Both the position numbers and the translations under genes were made by a program. 14,324 bases of DNA from the NCBI GenBank assembly GCA_017989935.1, contig JAGNOY010000022.1, positions 1 to 14,324 of the forward strand, read 5' to 3'. Below the pieces are notes generated by a model. The model saw nothing but the letters and a program-made list of their open reading frames with translations, ran no database searches and was not told the origin of the DNA. Below, piece after piece: positions 1 to 7,328 of this stretch (position 1 is its first letter; each line of letters begins with the position of its first letter). The stretch comes from Chitinophagaceae bacterium. Its GTDB lineage: Bacteria; Bacteroidota; Bacteroidia; Chitinophagales; Chitinophagaceae.

Positions 1-1159
1 CCTTCAGCACCTCAAAATTTTCTCTACTTGGATAACTGAAACCAATATGAGTAAATTCAATTTTCCCTTCTGCACTTTGAATTTCTTTTACTGTGTCAAT
101 ATCTTCTATCTCTTCATCTATCAATTCAAAAACTCTATCGGTTGCCCCTAGCGCCCTTTGTATGCCTGCAATTTGTTCGGGCAAACCACCTAAGCTACCG
201 CTCACAAACAAAGCTAACATCATAAATTTTCCAAACTCTTCACCTGTTATCACCCCTTGAGCATTCAATTGTAGCATCTTATACAACATAAAAAATATGG
301 CCCCAAATACACCGGTAATCACAAATGCAAAAAAGCCTCCTCGGAAAATTCCATATCGCAAACCAAATTGCCTAATCTCAGATGTTTTTTGGGTATAACG
401 ATTTATCTCATACGCCTCATTCGTAAATGATTTTACATTCGTAATTCCAGTTAAACTTTCGCCTACTATCACATTCGCATCTGCAATTTTATCTTGAAAT
501 GTTTTACTAAATCCACGGATTTTTCGCGCAAATAAAATGGCGAGTACACTTAAAGGTGGAATGATAATTAAAAACCATTTAGCCACTTCAAAATTTGTAT
601 TCCATATAATCATGATCAAACCTCCAATACCCACTATAGATTGGCGTACAATTTCAGCTACGTTCATCGTAAAGGCTTCTGAAATCACATTCAAATCAGT
701 TGCTAAACGACTACCTAATTCTGCAGATTGATTTTTACTAAAAAACAACATCGGTTTCTTGATCAATCTTTCATAGGCCTTGTTTCTAAGACCTTGCAAA
801 ATATTTTCGGTAACCCTGGTGAACATAAATACACGACCAAAACTAAAGAAGCCTTGCACAATTAAAATAATCAATAATTTAGTACCAAGACCTTGAAGTT
901 TTTGTAAGTTAACACTCATGCTTGCAGGATCACTTTTGCCTAACATGCCAAACATTTGTCCACTTAATAGCGGAAAAAACAATCCCACTCCCGCAGAAAG
1001 TACTAAGAAAAACATGCCCAAAGCAAATGACATTTTTTCTTTTCCTAGATAATCAAATAAACGAGTACTTCGCTTAAAATTCGCAGCATTCAATTTTGCT
1101 TTTGGAATATCTTGCATGTCATTATTATGCTTTATTCTTTCAGACCTCGAACTTGCCAT
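1..1159 (-). CDS. ABC exporter (MsbA-like), transmembrane part, truncated by window edge
   Basis: Reading leftwards from ATG at 1157-1159 the frame stays open to the window edge, giving 386 residues (MASSRSERIKHN...). After a polar N-terminus come the segments of a type-1 exporter transmembrane domain: hydrophobic stretches at about residues 43-65 and 90-110, the coupling region 'SAELGSRLATDLNVI' near 140-155, paired helices around 165-205 and two more around 275-325. The last visible residues are 'FSYPSRENFEVLK', the usual lead-in to Walker A, so the whole nucleotide-binding domain lies outside the window. Homologues of this architecture are half-transporters that act as dimers in the inner membrane and export lipids or drugs; the substrate cannot be told here. 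The gene diverges from the LysE-like gene at 1315. A downstream ATG at residue 15 is an alternative start. Confidence 0.93.
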   Translation of the reverse strand, partial: MASSRSERIKHNNDMQDIPKAKLNAANFKRSTRLFDYLGKEKMSFALGMFFLVLSAGVGLFFPLLSGQMFGMLGKSDPASMSVNLQKLQGLGTKLLIILIVQGFFSFGRVFMFTRVTENILQGLRNKAYERLIKKPMLFFSKNQSAELGSRLATDLNVISEAFTMNVAEIVRQSIVGIGGLIMIIWNTNFEVAKWFLIIIPPLSVLAILFARKIRGFSKTFQDKIADANVIVGESLTGITNVKSFTNEAYEINRYTQKTSEIRQFGLRYGIFRGGFFAFVITGVFGAIFFMLYKMLQLNAQGVITGEEFGKFMMLALFVSGSLGGLPEQIAGIQRALGATDRVFELIDEEIEDIDTVKEIQSAEGKIEFTHIGFSYPSRENFEVLK

Positions 1160-1176
1160 ACTTCATTTTTAGATCG

Positions 1177-1184
1177 CAAAGGTA
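1177..1184 (-). promoter_or_regulatory. Probable -7 box of the ABC exporter promoter
   Basis: On the minus strand the octamer TACCTTTG fits the Bacteroidota -7 consensus TAnnTTTG and lies 17 bases before the ATG at 1159. Only a T-rich stretch, not a clean TTTG, is found about 20 bases upstream, so the -33 element is weak. This is a pattern match only. Confidence 0.42.
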
Positions 1185-1314
1185 AAGGAACTTATGACTA
1201 AAAATGTGTAGGTTTTCGAAGGATTAAAAATTACGTAGCATGTTTTAAGAATGCATTCATGAAAATTCAATTTCCTACATTCAATTTCATGTATAAAGAA
1301 GTATATTTACCTCA

Positions 1315-1947
1315 ATGCTATTCAAGTTTATTCTGCAGTTCGTGATTGGAGTATTGGTCGGAATATATGGCTATTTACTACCTAGCTATATCAACTTAGC
1401 GGTACTGCAACTTGCAACCAGAAATCATAGTCGATCGGTATGGCGCATCATTTCTATCATTTCAATAATAGAAATCCCTTATTGCTTTTTTTGTATGAAA
1501 GGCATGAAATGGTTCATGTCAGAACATACCATTCAATTGATCGTTCAATGGGTGATTGTTTTGGCTTTATTGCTTCTTGCCTTTTTAAGCCTGCGCGATG
1601 CGGGCTCTCCACCAAAGTCTAACAAAGCAAATGCAGCGCTCGCTGATACTAAAGAAAAAAAATTATTGCTTGTAGCTATTTTCAATCCATTTCAACTCTC
1701 TGCTTGGGCAATCTGGGGCTCTTATTTTATCGAAAAAGATTGGTTCACTTGGAACAATCAATCCATCTTTCTTTTTAGTGTAGGGGCTTCTTTAGGCGTC
1801 TTAATTATCCTTTGGATTTATGCCATATTAGGCAGAAAACTTGTTGATTATTTATCTTTAAATCGCAAGGTGATAGATTATAGCATGTGTGGTATATTAT
1901 TTATCTTAGCCATCATTCAAATTTTTAGAAACTTGCAATGGATATAA
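1315..1947 (+). CDS. LysE-like multi-pass membrane protein
   Basis: A 210-residue protein made almost wholly of membrane helices: about residues 5-30, 42-60, 73-92, 118-138, 150-172 and 188-206. The N-terminal helix ending in 'GYLLPSYINLAVLQLA', a short charged loop near 95-112, and the later 'NPFQLSAWAIWG' segment resemble the LysE/RhtB amino-acid exporter superfamily, in which a helix with a conserved Pro lies at the N-terminus and an Asn-Pro motif opens the second half. The length is normal for that family. The assignment rests on general resemblance, so the substrate is unknown and another small transporter family is possible. The frame opens at ATG 1315. A near-match to the -7 box (TATATTTA, 1302-1309) sits so close to this ATG that the transcript, if it starts there, would be almost leaderless. 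Confidence 0.72.
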   Translation: MLFKFILQFVIGVLVGIYGYLLPSYINLAVLQLATRNHSRSVWRIISIISIIEIPYCFFCMKGMKWFMSEHTIQLIVQWVIVLALLLLAFLSLRDAGSPPKSNKANAALADTKEKKLLLVAIFNPFQLSAWAIWGSYFIEKDWFTWNNQSIFLFSVGASLGVLIILWIYAILGRKLVDYLSLNRKVIDYSMCGILFILAIIQIFRNLQWI

Positions 1948-2415
1948 ATCTCGGACATCCATACAAGGTTTATTATTCTAATGACATTATTTTTTTTAGG
2001 GTGGCGGACAGGCTTTTCGCTGCAAGTCCTCCCCCGAATCGGCTAAAAGCATTCAGGTAGAATAATATGTCGTGAAGCCTCTCGGGGTCCGGGCTTTCCG
2101 CTACAATCCTTGCCACAGAGCATTCGTTTCCAATGATGTATTCTTGAAATACTCAAGTTAGGTCGATCAAATAAACTTGCCTTTGGATTTCGTAAAAAAT
2201 AAAATGTATGAATCTCATGCGCATTTTCTAAATGAATCAGCAGAACCTAGATAAGGTTTACCGAATTACGTGCAAAATAGAACACGAATTGGCAAGTCTT
2301 GTAAGCAAGTTTATTCACTTTGAAGTAAACATGCCTTGCACTTATCATTTCAAGAATCAGGACGAGAATAAGTCATGTCAATTTGTTTCACCTTATTCAG
2401 CAAACCCTAAATGCT
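1948..2415. other. Gene-poor intergenic stretch holding a hairpin repeat
   Basis: About 470 bases separate the LysE-like gene from the convergent end of the small operon. The only structure I can support is the hairpin repeat at 1990-2116. The rest (2117-2415) is AT-rich and shows no coding signal, promoter consensus or terminator that I would defend. Confidence 0.6.
1990..2116 (+). repeat. Dispersed hairpin repeat, copy 1 (116-bp core plus T8 flank)
   Basis: The core runs from GTGGC at 2001-2005 to GCCAC at 2112-2116, exactly 116 bp. It is preceded by T8AGG (1990-2000). A second copy of identical length lies inverted at 8039-8165. Hand alignment of the cores gives about 84 of 116 identities without gaps, concentrated in the two arms; the middle (about 2046-2073) is divergent. 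The ends pair with each other (GTGGC/GCCAC) and an inner arm also pairs (CCCCGAATCGGCT, 2032-2044, against AAGCCTCTCGGGG, 2075-2087, imperfectly). Each arm also carries a direct copy of a motif like GGCTTTTCGCTGCAAGTCC / GGCTTTCCGCTACAATCC. It is noncoding and lies downstream of the LysE-like gene. Confidence 0.85.
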
Positions 2416-2622
2416 TTACATTTTCTTATACCTCAATATTGCATAAGCTATAAAGCCAACGCCCATACCTACAAGAACTCCGGTTCCAGGTTGACCAAAT
2501 GCCATGCCGATTCCTATGCCAATAAACATACAGCCTGTAAATACATACCAACTCAAATTAGAGCTTTCTTCATTTTTAGCGTTCATGTTTTCTTGTTGTT
2601 GAATAATTTCTTGCTTTTCCAT
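2416..2622 (-). CDS. Small two-helix membrane protein, third gene of regulator operon
   Basis: A 68-residue protein. The first ~22 residues are polar and rich in Gln, Glu and Asn. Two membrane helices follow, about residues 24-41 and 46-62, rich in Gly ('GIGIGMAFG', 'GVLVGMGVG'), with a basic C-terminal tail 'RYKKM'. I do not recognise a named family; small Gly-rich membrane proteins of this sort are common in Bacteroidota as hypothetical proteins. The ATG at 2620-2622 lies 26 bases beyond the stop of the winged-helix gene, so co-transcription is likely. Coding nature is supported by the clean membrane topology and the operon position rather than by length. Function unknown. Confidence 0.72.
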   Translation of the reverse strand: MEKQEIIQQQENMNAKNEESSNLSWYVFTGCMFIGIGIGMAFGQPGTGVLVGMGVGFIAYAILRYKKM

Positions 2623-2648
2623 GATGTTATTTTTTTAGATTTTGATTA

Positions 2649-2960
2649 CTATTTTTTAGTATTTGTTGTTTCTTTTTTGGGTTTTAAATATTGCTGAATA
2701 TTTGACACATAATCATCGAATGCTTGAATTCCTTTTTGAGTAATAGCGCATTTTGTTAGGGGGTATTTCCCTTTATATGTTTTTATTACTTTTATATATC
2801 CAGCCTCTTTCAATTTATCTACTTGCACGCTTAAATTACCTGAAGTAGATTCAGTTTGTTCTTGCAGAAAAGAGAACTCTGCTTCCTCAACTGATACTAA
2901 GATCGATATCACTGCTAATCGAAGCTGAGAATGCAATAAAGGATCTAAGTTTTTATACAT
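2649..2960 (-). CDS. Winged-helix transcriptional regulator (MarR/ArsR-like, HTH_34 type)
   Basis: A 103-residue single-domain DNA-binding protein. It opens with 'LDPLLHSQLRLAVISIL' (first helices), followed by the helix-turn-helix at about residues 30-58, where 'TESTSGNLSVQVDKLKEAGYI' contains the recognition helix. The wing is at about 58-75 ('KVIKTYKGKYPLTKCAIT'), and a C-terminal helix and lysine-rich tail complete it. This order is that of the small winged-helix proteins annotated as HTH_34 in many Bacteroidota. The stop of the preceding gene (TAG) and this ATG are separated by one base (TAGGATG), so translation is probably coupled. No effector-binding domain is visible, so the signal may come through the co-encoded membrane proteins (inference). 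A likely target is the palindrome in the operon's own promoter at 3553-3570. Confidence 0.88.
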   Translation of the reverse strand: MYKNLDPLLHSQLRLAVISILVSVEEAEFSFLQEQTESTSGNLSVQVDKLKEAGYIKVIKTYKGKYPLTKCAITQKGIQAFDDYVSNIQQYLKPKKETTNTKK

Positions 2961-2961
2961 C

Positions 2962-3528
2962 CTAATTATTTCTATAAGCTGATTTGATAATGATTCCTGG
3001 AATTACATAAGCTACAATAACGGCAGCTGCAAGTAGCAATAATTGTGTCTCCATAGACACAAAGAAACTCACGATTGCCAAAGCCCAACAACACAGAGCA
3101 CCAACATACAAAGACTTCAATTGCAATGCCCCTCCTGCTATAAATACACTAATAGCATATAAACAAAGAACTATTGGAAAGGTGTTTTCTCGTAGATGAC
3201 TTGCAAAAGACAATACAATACCTAATGAAATTCCAAAAGCAATCCACATTTTTCCCATGAGCGATTCAATATGGGTTCTTACTTTTTCAGTCTTTTTCTT
3301 TTTGATTAGAAATAGAACTTGCAATACCAACGCAATAGGTATAATAACTAACCATACTATGCTATTGTATGGATTTTGCAGATTAATTAGTATGTATTGA
3401 ATTATGCATGCCAATGATACTGAAATGCCCCACAACAAGTAAAAATTGCTGTTGTCGGCAAATCTTCTTTGCGCAGTCATAATCATTTTCTGAATAAGAT
3501 CTAAATTTTGTATCGCTTGATTTTCCAT
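2962..3528 (-). CDS. Membrane protein of unknown function, first gene of regulator operon
   Basis: From ATG at 3526-3528 the product has 188 residues (MENQAIQNLDLIQKMI...). An amphipathic N-terminal segment ('LIQKMIMTAQRRFA') precedes six hydrophobic helices in pairs, about residues 30-48, 55-75, 90-108, 117-135, 140-157 and 160-180, with a basic loop 'KKKKTEKVR' near 76-84. Bacteroidota often pair a membrane protein of this size with a winged-helix gene; no enzyme motif is visible. The frame can be extended to TTG at 3552, but that TTG lies inside the -7 promoter box, so the ATG is preferred. The next gene begins one base after this stop codon. Function unknown; sensing or sequestration of the regulator is only a guess. 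Confidence 0.82.
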   Translation of the reverse strand: MENQAIQNLDLIQKMIMTAQRRFADNSNFYLLWGISVSLACIIQYILINLQNPYNSIVWLVIIPIALVLQVLFLIKKKKTEKVRTHIESLMGKMWIAFGISLGIVLSFASHLRENTFPIVLCLYAISVFIAGGALQLKSLYVGALCCWALAIVSFFVSMETQLLLLAAAVIVAYVIPGIIIKSAYRNN

Positions 3529-3549
3529 TTCTATGTTATAAATAAGCCT

Positions 3550-3581
3550 CAAATATAAAGTACTTTATATCATAAACCAAA
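3550..3581 (-). promoter_or_regulatory. Promoter of the winged-helix operon with embedded operator palindrome
   Basis: On the minus strand TTTG (3578-3581) and TATATTTG (3550-3557) are 20 bases apart, an excellent fit to the Bacteroidota consensus TTTG-N19-21-TAnnTTTG. Transcription would begin about 6 bases further on, leaving a leader of roughly 15 bases before the ATG at 3528. Between and overlapping the boxes lies the perfect 18-bp palindrome ATATAAAGTACTTTATAT (3553-3570), ideally placed for a dimeric repressor to block RNA polymerase. Confidence 0.75.
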
Positions 3582-3809
3582 TTTCACCCCCTTTTTAAAC
3601 AATACTACTCCTAAATGAAAATCAATGGATTCCTATAATTTATACCGATTGAACAAGTGTAATAGACCAATCTCGTTTTAATCAATTGTTCTAAACACTT
3701 GTAACCAAGAGCATTTATTACAGTAAGAGTAATAAATTATCGAAATAGTTTAAAAATCACCTTTGTAGTATTATTTCCGTCTGATTGAATTGATTCTATA
3801 GTTATGCGC
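3571..3809. other. Noncoding stretch with one short inverted repeat
   Basis: Between the operon promoter and the gldJ terminator I see no coding frame. An inverted repeat ATTTATTAC-N7-GTAATAAAT (3713-3737) has perfect 9-bp arms but no T-run after it on either strand. A second, looser pair (CAAGTGT near 3654 and ACACTTG near 3696) is nearby. Nothing else is supported. Confidence 0.45.
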
Positions 3810-3838
3810 AAAAAAAAAGCACCTCTTTCGAGATGCTT
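3810..3838 (-). terminator. Rho-independent terminator of gldJ
   Basis: On the minus strand AAGCATCTC-GAAA-GAGGTGCTT forms a 9-bp stem (one T-G pair) with a GAAA loop, followed by a run of T. It lies about 20 bases past the gldJ stop codon. Confidence 0.88.
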
Positions 3839-3858
3839 TCATGTTGAAATTTGTTTTA

Positions 3859-5376
3859 TTATCTAGATTTCTTTTTAGACCCGAAGAAGAAATTTCCTGA
3901 AGGTCCTTTTAGAGATGGACTACCTAAGCGATCCATACAGCAACGAAATCCTACAGTTGAGCTTGTGTGTTTCCCTTGCATAAAACGTCTTGTACCAGGA
4001 CTTAACCAATAAGCTCTATCATTCCAACTACCGCCTTTGTATACGTGAGCTTCATCAGAAATCAACGTAGTATTAGCATAATCATAATAAGCAGTACTTG
4101 TAGAATCACCATCCAAATATGAAATTACATTAGCGCCACGATAATTTACTTGCTTATCAGCTAACTCATCCTGAGAAACTGGACGCTTCACTAATTTTCC
4201 TAATGAATCTTTTTCTTCTAATGAATAATCATCTAAAGTGGTATAGGTATCAAATACATTTCCGCGGAATGGTCTAAAATCTTCTGCATCCATCGGTGTG
4301 TTAGGACGATACACATCTAGAACCCACTCACTTACGTTACCGGCCATATTATATAAACCATAGGCATTAGGTTTGTATGAATAAATCCCAGCAGGAATAT
4401 CAGCATTATCATTTAAACCACCTGCAACACCCATCGCATCACCATTCCCTCTCTTGAAGTTACCTAATTGCATACCTTGATAGGCACCACGATAACCTTC
4501 ACGAGTTGATAAATTATCGCCCCATGGATATATTTGGCGATCTGTTACAACTTCCTCACCTCTTCTACGTTTACTATCTGGCTCTGGGTTACGACCAACT
4601 AAACCTAAAGCAGCATACTCCCATTCAGCTTCTGTTGGTAGGCGATAATCCGCAGTCAAGATTCCATCTTCATAACGAATATTTCTTTTTCCAGCACCTG
4701 TAGGATCCATATCTTTCTTTTTAATACCTGCAGCTCCTTCATACTGACCAGATACATAAGTTCTTAAAGAAAAATTATCTTCAGACACTTGGAAAGGATT
4801 TTTCTTCAAATATCCTTTTCTAATTAAAATCATCTCATTTACACGATCAGTTCTCCATTTGCAATATTGATTGGCTTGATCCCAAGTAACACCAACAACT
4901 GGATAGTAATTATAGGCTGCATGTCTGAAATAATACTCAACTTGAGGCTCATTATATTGTAATGCTTTTCTCCAAGCTTGAGTATCTGGAAGTGCCTTTT
5001 GGTAAACATCAGGATAGTCATTACCATAAGTACGGTTCACCCAGTGTAAGTATTCACGATAGTGGATATTTGCAACCTCAGTTTCATCCATAAAAAAAGA
5101 TGAAACCGACACAGTTCTTGGGATATTATTATTCTCGTAAGTCAAATCCTCATCTGTTTGCCCCATGGTAAATCGACCTCCTTCAACAAATGCCAAACCT
5201 GGACCTACATACTGCCCTTCATACAATGGCACATCAAAACCTCCAAGCTTAGAATCATTAAAATTCCAACCTGTTTTTGAAGACACCAAGTTACTTGATT
5301 TTTTGCTGCCACATGATGAAACAAATAGAACCACAGATAGTAGTACAAACCCATTGAATCCCAATAATCTTTTCAT
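3859..5376 (-). CDS. gldJ: Gliding motility / type IX secretion lipoprotein GldJ
   Basis: A 505-residue lipoprotein with a formylglycine-generating-enzyme (FGE)-like fold. The signal peptide ends in the lipobox 'VSSC' with lipidated Cys22. Then follow 'TGWNFND' (35-41), the domain opening 'FVEGGRFTMGQTDED' (63-77), 'FFMDETEVANIHYREYL' (94-110), 'YPVVGVTWDQA' near 148-158, 'YRLPTEAEWEYA', 'YGLYNMAGNVSEWVLD' and the closing 'GGSWNDRAYWLSPGTRRF' ... 'GFRCCMD'. This spread, with its insertions, resembles GldJ more than the related GldK. In Flavobacterium johnsoniae GldJ (somewhat longer) is an outer-membrane-associated lipoprotein needed for gliding and type IX secretion; it is thought to be structural rather than enzymatic. 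Here it is a single-gene unit with its own promoter and terminator, and no porU, porV or other gld genes adjoin it. The main doubt is GldJ versus another FGE-fold lipoprotein. Confidence 0.88.
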   Translation of the reverse strand: MKRLLGFNGFVLLSVVLFVSSCGSKKSSNLVSSKTGWNFNDSKLGGFDVPLYEGQYVGPGLAFVEGGRFTMGQTDEDLTYENNNIPRTVSVSSFFMDETEVANIHYREYLHWVNRTYGNDYPDVYQKALPDTQAWRKALQYNEPQVEYYFRHAAYNYYPVVGVTWDQANQYCKWRTDRVNEMILIRKGYLKKNPFQVSEDNFSLRTYVSGQYEGAAGIKKKDMDPTGAGKRNIRYEDGILTADYRLPTEAEWEYAALGLVGRNPEPDSKRRRGEEVVTDRQIYPWGDNLSTREGYRGAYQGMQLGNFKRGNGDAMGVAGGLNDNADIPAGIYSYKPNAYGLYNMAGNVSEWVLDVYRPNTPMDAEDFRPFRGNVFDTYTTLDDYSLEEKDSLGKLVKRPVSQDELADKQVNYRGANVISYLDGDSTSTAYYDYANTTLISDEAHVYKGGSWNDRAYWLSPGTRRFMQGKHTSSTVGFRCCMDRLGSPSLKGPSGNFFFGSKKKSR

Positions 5377-5404
5377 TTTATAATATTATCATTTTTAGTA
5401 ATAG

Positions 5405-5436
5405 CAAATATAGCAATTATGGACTATGAATGCAAA
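5405..5436 (-). promoter_or_regulatory. Promoter of gldJ
   Basis: On the minus strand TTTG (5433-5436) and TATATTTG (5405-5412) are separated by 20 bases, a full match to the Bacteroidota consensus. The expected start is near 5398, giving a leader of about 20 bases to the ATG at 5376. Confidence 0.78.
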
Positions 5437-5549
5437 CGAAAGTACAAGTATAAAACAATCCCTTCATATATACAATACAATTGACTAGAAATATATCAAA
5501 TCAAACTTCATTTTTGCGGTAAGTATTGATTTCAGGGCAATGAAATTAT

Positions 5550-6212
5550 TTATTCCTCCGCAGCCTTGTTTAGAAATGCAATCAGTGGAGCCATAGCGAG
5601 AAAAATTTTAACGACTTCTTTCTCAAAACCTTTCGACAATATTTCAGTTTCAGTGATATGCTTTGCTGCCACAAAACTCTTTAGCTTCAACCATTCAATC
5701 ATCGCATTATTTTCATCATATCCCTTAGGTGGCTTTTTCAAGGAATTTTCTGTGCTTAATCCATCAAAATACGTTGTGAATTTTTTAGTTTTAAGTATAG
5801 TTTTAAATTCAGCCGCATTATAATCAATTTCTTGCCGGATTTTAGCTAAATCTATGCTTTCAGGTTGCCAAATTCCTCCTCCTGCAAAGGATTGGCTCGG
5901 ATCAATATGAAGATAAAAAGAAGCTGCCTTACTTTTCTTGCCACCTAAACTAAAAGCCGCGCCAAAGTTTGATTTATAGGGAGATTTATCTGCTGAAAAT
6001 CGAACATCTCGATTGATTCTGAAAACACAATTCTTAGCTTGCAATTCACCATATCTTGAATCAACTTTTGACAATTCTTTGATTAGGAAATCAACCAACT
6101 CATTAAAATCAGCTTTTGCCTCTTCATAGGCCTTTCTATTTGCCTCTAACCACTCTCTTTGATTGTTGTTTTTCAAATTTCTAAGAAAATTCAACGTACT
6201 TTTTCGCAACAT
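5550..6212 (-). CDS. DUF2461 family protein (TIGR02453)
   Basis: A 220-residue cytosolic protein from ATG at 6210-6212 ('MLRKSTLNFLRNLKNNNQRE'). Family marks are the N-terminal 'FLRNLKNNNQREWLEANR', the central 'FRINRDVRFSADKSPYKSNFGAAF' region (about residues 65-88) and 'ASFYLHIDPSQSFAGGGIWQPE' near 97-118. These match the DUF2461/TIGR02453 family, whose biochemical role is not established. The frame could be extended to 6347, but the added 45 residues show no family similarity and would overlap the divergent gene at 6291, so the internal ATG is chosen. The 78-base divergent gap must hold promoters for both genes; I could not find a clean consensus for either. Confidence 0.88.
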   Translation of the reverse strand: MLRKSTLNFLRNLKNNNQREWLEANRKAYEEAKADFNELVDFLIKELSKVDSRYGELQAKNCVFRINRDVRFSADKSPYKSNFGAAFSLGGKKSKAASFYLHIDPSQSFAGGGIWQPESIDLAKIRQEIDYNAAEFKTILKTKKFTTYFDGLSTENSLKKPPKGYDENNAMIEWLKLKSFVAAKHITETEILSKGFEKEVVKIFLAMAPLIAFLNKAAEE

Positions 6213-6290
6213 TATATTAATTTTACCATGCAAAGTATAAATTTCAAAAAACATTTCATACTTTTCCGCGATATAAATACATGAATTAAG

Positions 6291-7199
6291 ATGATGAAAC
6301 AAATTTTTGCCCTTGTGATATGTGTAGTATTTGTTGGCCAGGTTCACAAGGCCTCAGCTCAATCAAATAAAAACAAGAAAAGTCGCTATTACCAAAATAG
6401 CACCACTGATCCTGAATTTAATGTAAAAGGATTCTACAGAGAGAATGAAAAAAATGAAGTGGATGCAAAGCCAAAAGAAGATGAATATGATGTAAAAATT
6501 TCTAGTAACGAAAAAGACTCTAAATATAAAGACGAACAACGTATTAGAGATGAAGAAAGGGAAGCACGCGCCGATGCAAGAGAGAAAAGAGCTGCTGAAC
6601 GTGCCGCAGAAAGAGAAGCTGCTAGAGAAGAAAGAGCTAAATATCAAGCTGAAACTAGAGACAAAAGTTACCCAACCACTTATGGTGGCAGAAGAACTTA
6701 CAATGAAAATCGTGCAGGCTATGACAAATATTATGGTGGAAATTCTGTAGCGCCAGCACCAGTTGCGCGTGAAGAAGTGTATGAACAACCAGCACCAGCA
6801 CCGAAACGTGCTCCAAGACCTGCAAAAAAGGCCCCAAGAAAAGAAAAGGAAATAAAAATGACTTCCAATGAAGTAGAATACCAAACTACCGTTGTAAGAA
6901 AAAGATATACAAACTTAGATGTACTTTGCGACGATCTTGATTTAGCTAAAATTCAACGTCCTGTATTCAAAGGCATTTGTTCAGAATGTAGTAGAGATGT
7001 AGATTTAATTATCGTAAATAAAAACATGAGTAGCCTTGAAAAGAATTATAATTTGAAGCAATGTTACATGATGAGAGATAAGCGTCTTCGCGAAATTTGT
7101 GATGATGCTCAGTATAAAAAATGGTTGAGAATTAAAGATGCCGATGAGTATTTAATTTTAACGAAAGATCCTGAACTAAAAGATGGCGTCAATAAATAA
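6291..7199 (+). CDS. Exported, highly charged low-complexity protein with Cys-containing C-terminal domain
   Basis: A 302-residue protein of no family I recognise. Two adjacent ATGs (6291, 6294) precede a signal peptide ending 'KASAQ' with cleavage expected after residue 24. The mature protein has a polar spacer (25-70), a strongly charged Glu/Arg/Ala helix at about 72-121 ('RIRDEEREARADAREKRAAE') likely to be a long single helix or coiled coil, a Tyr/Gly-rich segment (127-150), a Pro/Ala/Lys-rich segment (152-185), and a compact C-terminal domain (about 195-300). That last domain holds Cys213, the pair Cys230/Cys233 (CSEC), Cys258 and Cys270, which could form disulfides after export. It probably acts in the periplasm or envelope. 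A strong terminator follows directly, so it is the last gene of its transcript. Confidence 0.85.
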   Translation: MMKQIFALVICVVFVGQVHKASAQSNKNKKSRYYQNSTTDPEFNVKGFYRENEKNEVDAKPKEDEYDVKISSNEKDSKYKDEQRIRDEEREARADAREKRAAERAAEREAAREERAKYQAETRDKSYPTTYGGRRTYNENRAGYDKYYGGNSVAPAPVAREEVYEQPAPAPKRAPRPAKKAPRKEKEIKMTSNEVEYQTTVVRKRYTNLDVLCDDLDLAKIQRPVFKGICSECSRDVDLIIVNKNMSSLEKNYNLKQCYMMRDKRLREICDDAQYKKWLRIKDADEYLILTKDPELKDGVNK

Positions 7200-7219
7200 T
7201 TGACTTCCTACATTATTTA

Positions 7220-7250
7220 AAAATCCACCTCAGGGTGGATTTTTTATTTT
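7220..7250 (+). terminator. Rho-independent terminator after the charged exported protein
   Basis: AAAATCCACC (7220-7229), loop TCAG, GGTGGATTTT (7234-7243), then further T-rich sequence. The stem is perfect and begins about 20 bases past the stop codon at 7199. Confidence 0.9.
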
Positions 7251-7328
7251 CAGGTTATTAATTAATACGAATAATTTTAAAATTAAAATGATTTGTTTTA
7301 TCTTGTCTACTCAACAAAACAATTTTAT

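Noticed and set aside
1990..2000. T8 run after the LysE-like gene as a terminator
   Set aside because: No stem precedes it; the T-run belongs to the repeat, where it stands before, not after, the hairpin.
2232..2453. 73-codon plus-strand open frame
   Set aside because: No recognisable motif, no ribosome site or promoter before it, and its end overlaps the better-supported small membrane protein on the other strand.
6213..6347. N-terminal extension of the DUF2461 protein to 6347
   Set aside because: The extra residues lack family similarity and would overlap the divergent exported-protein gene.
6363..6884. 173-codon minus-strand open frame rich in Phe, Ser and Ile
   Set aside because: It is the antisense of the charged low-complexity region of the exported protein; the composition is the mirror of Glu/Lys/Arg codons.
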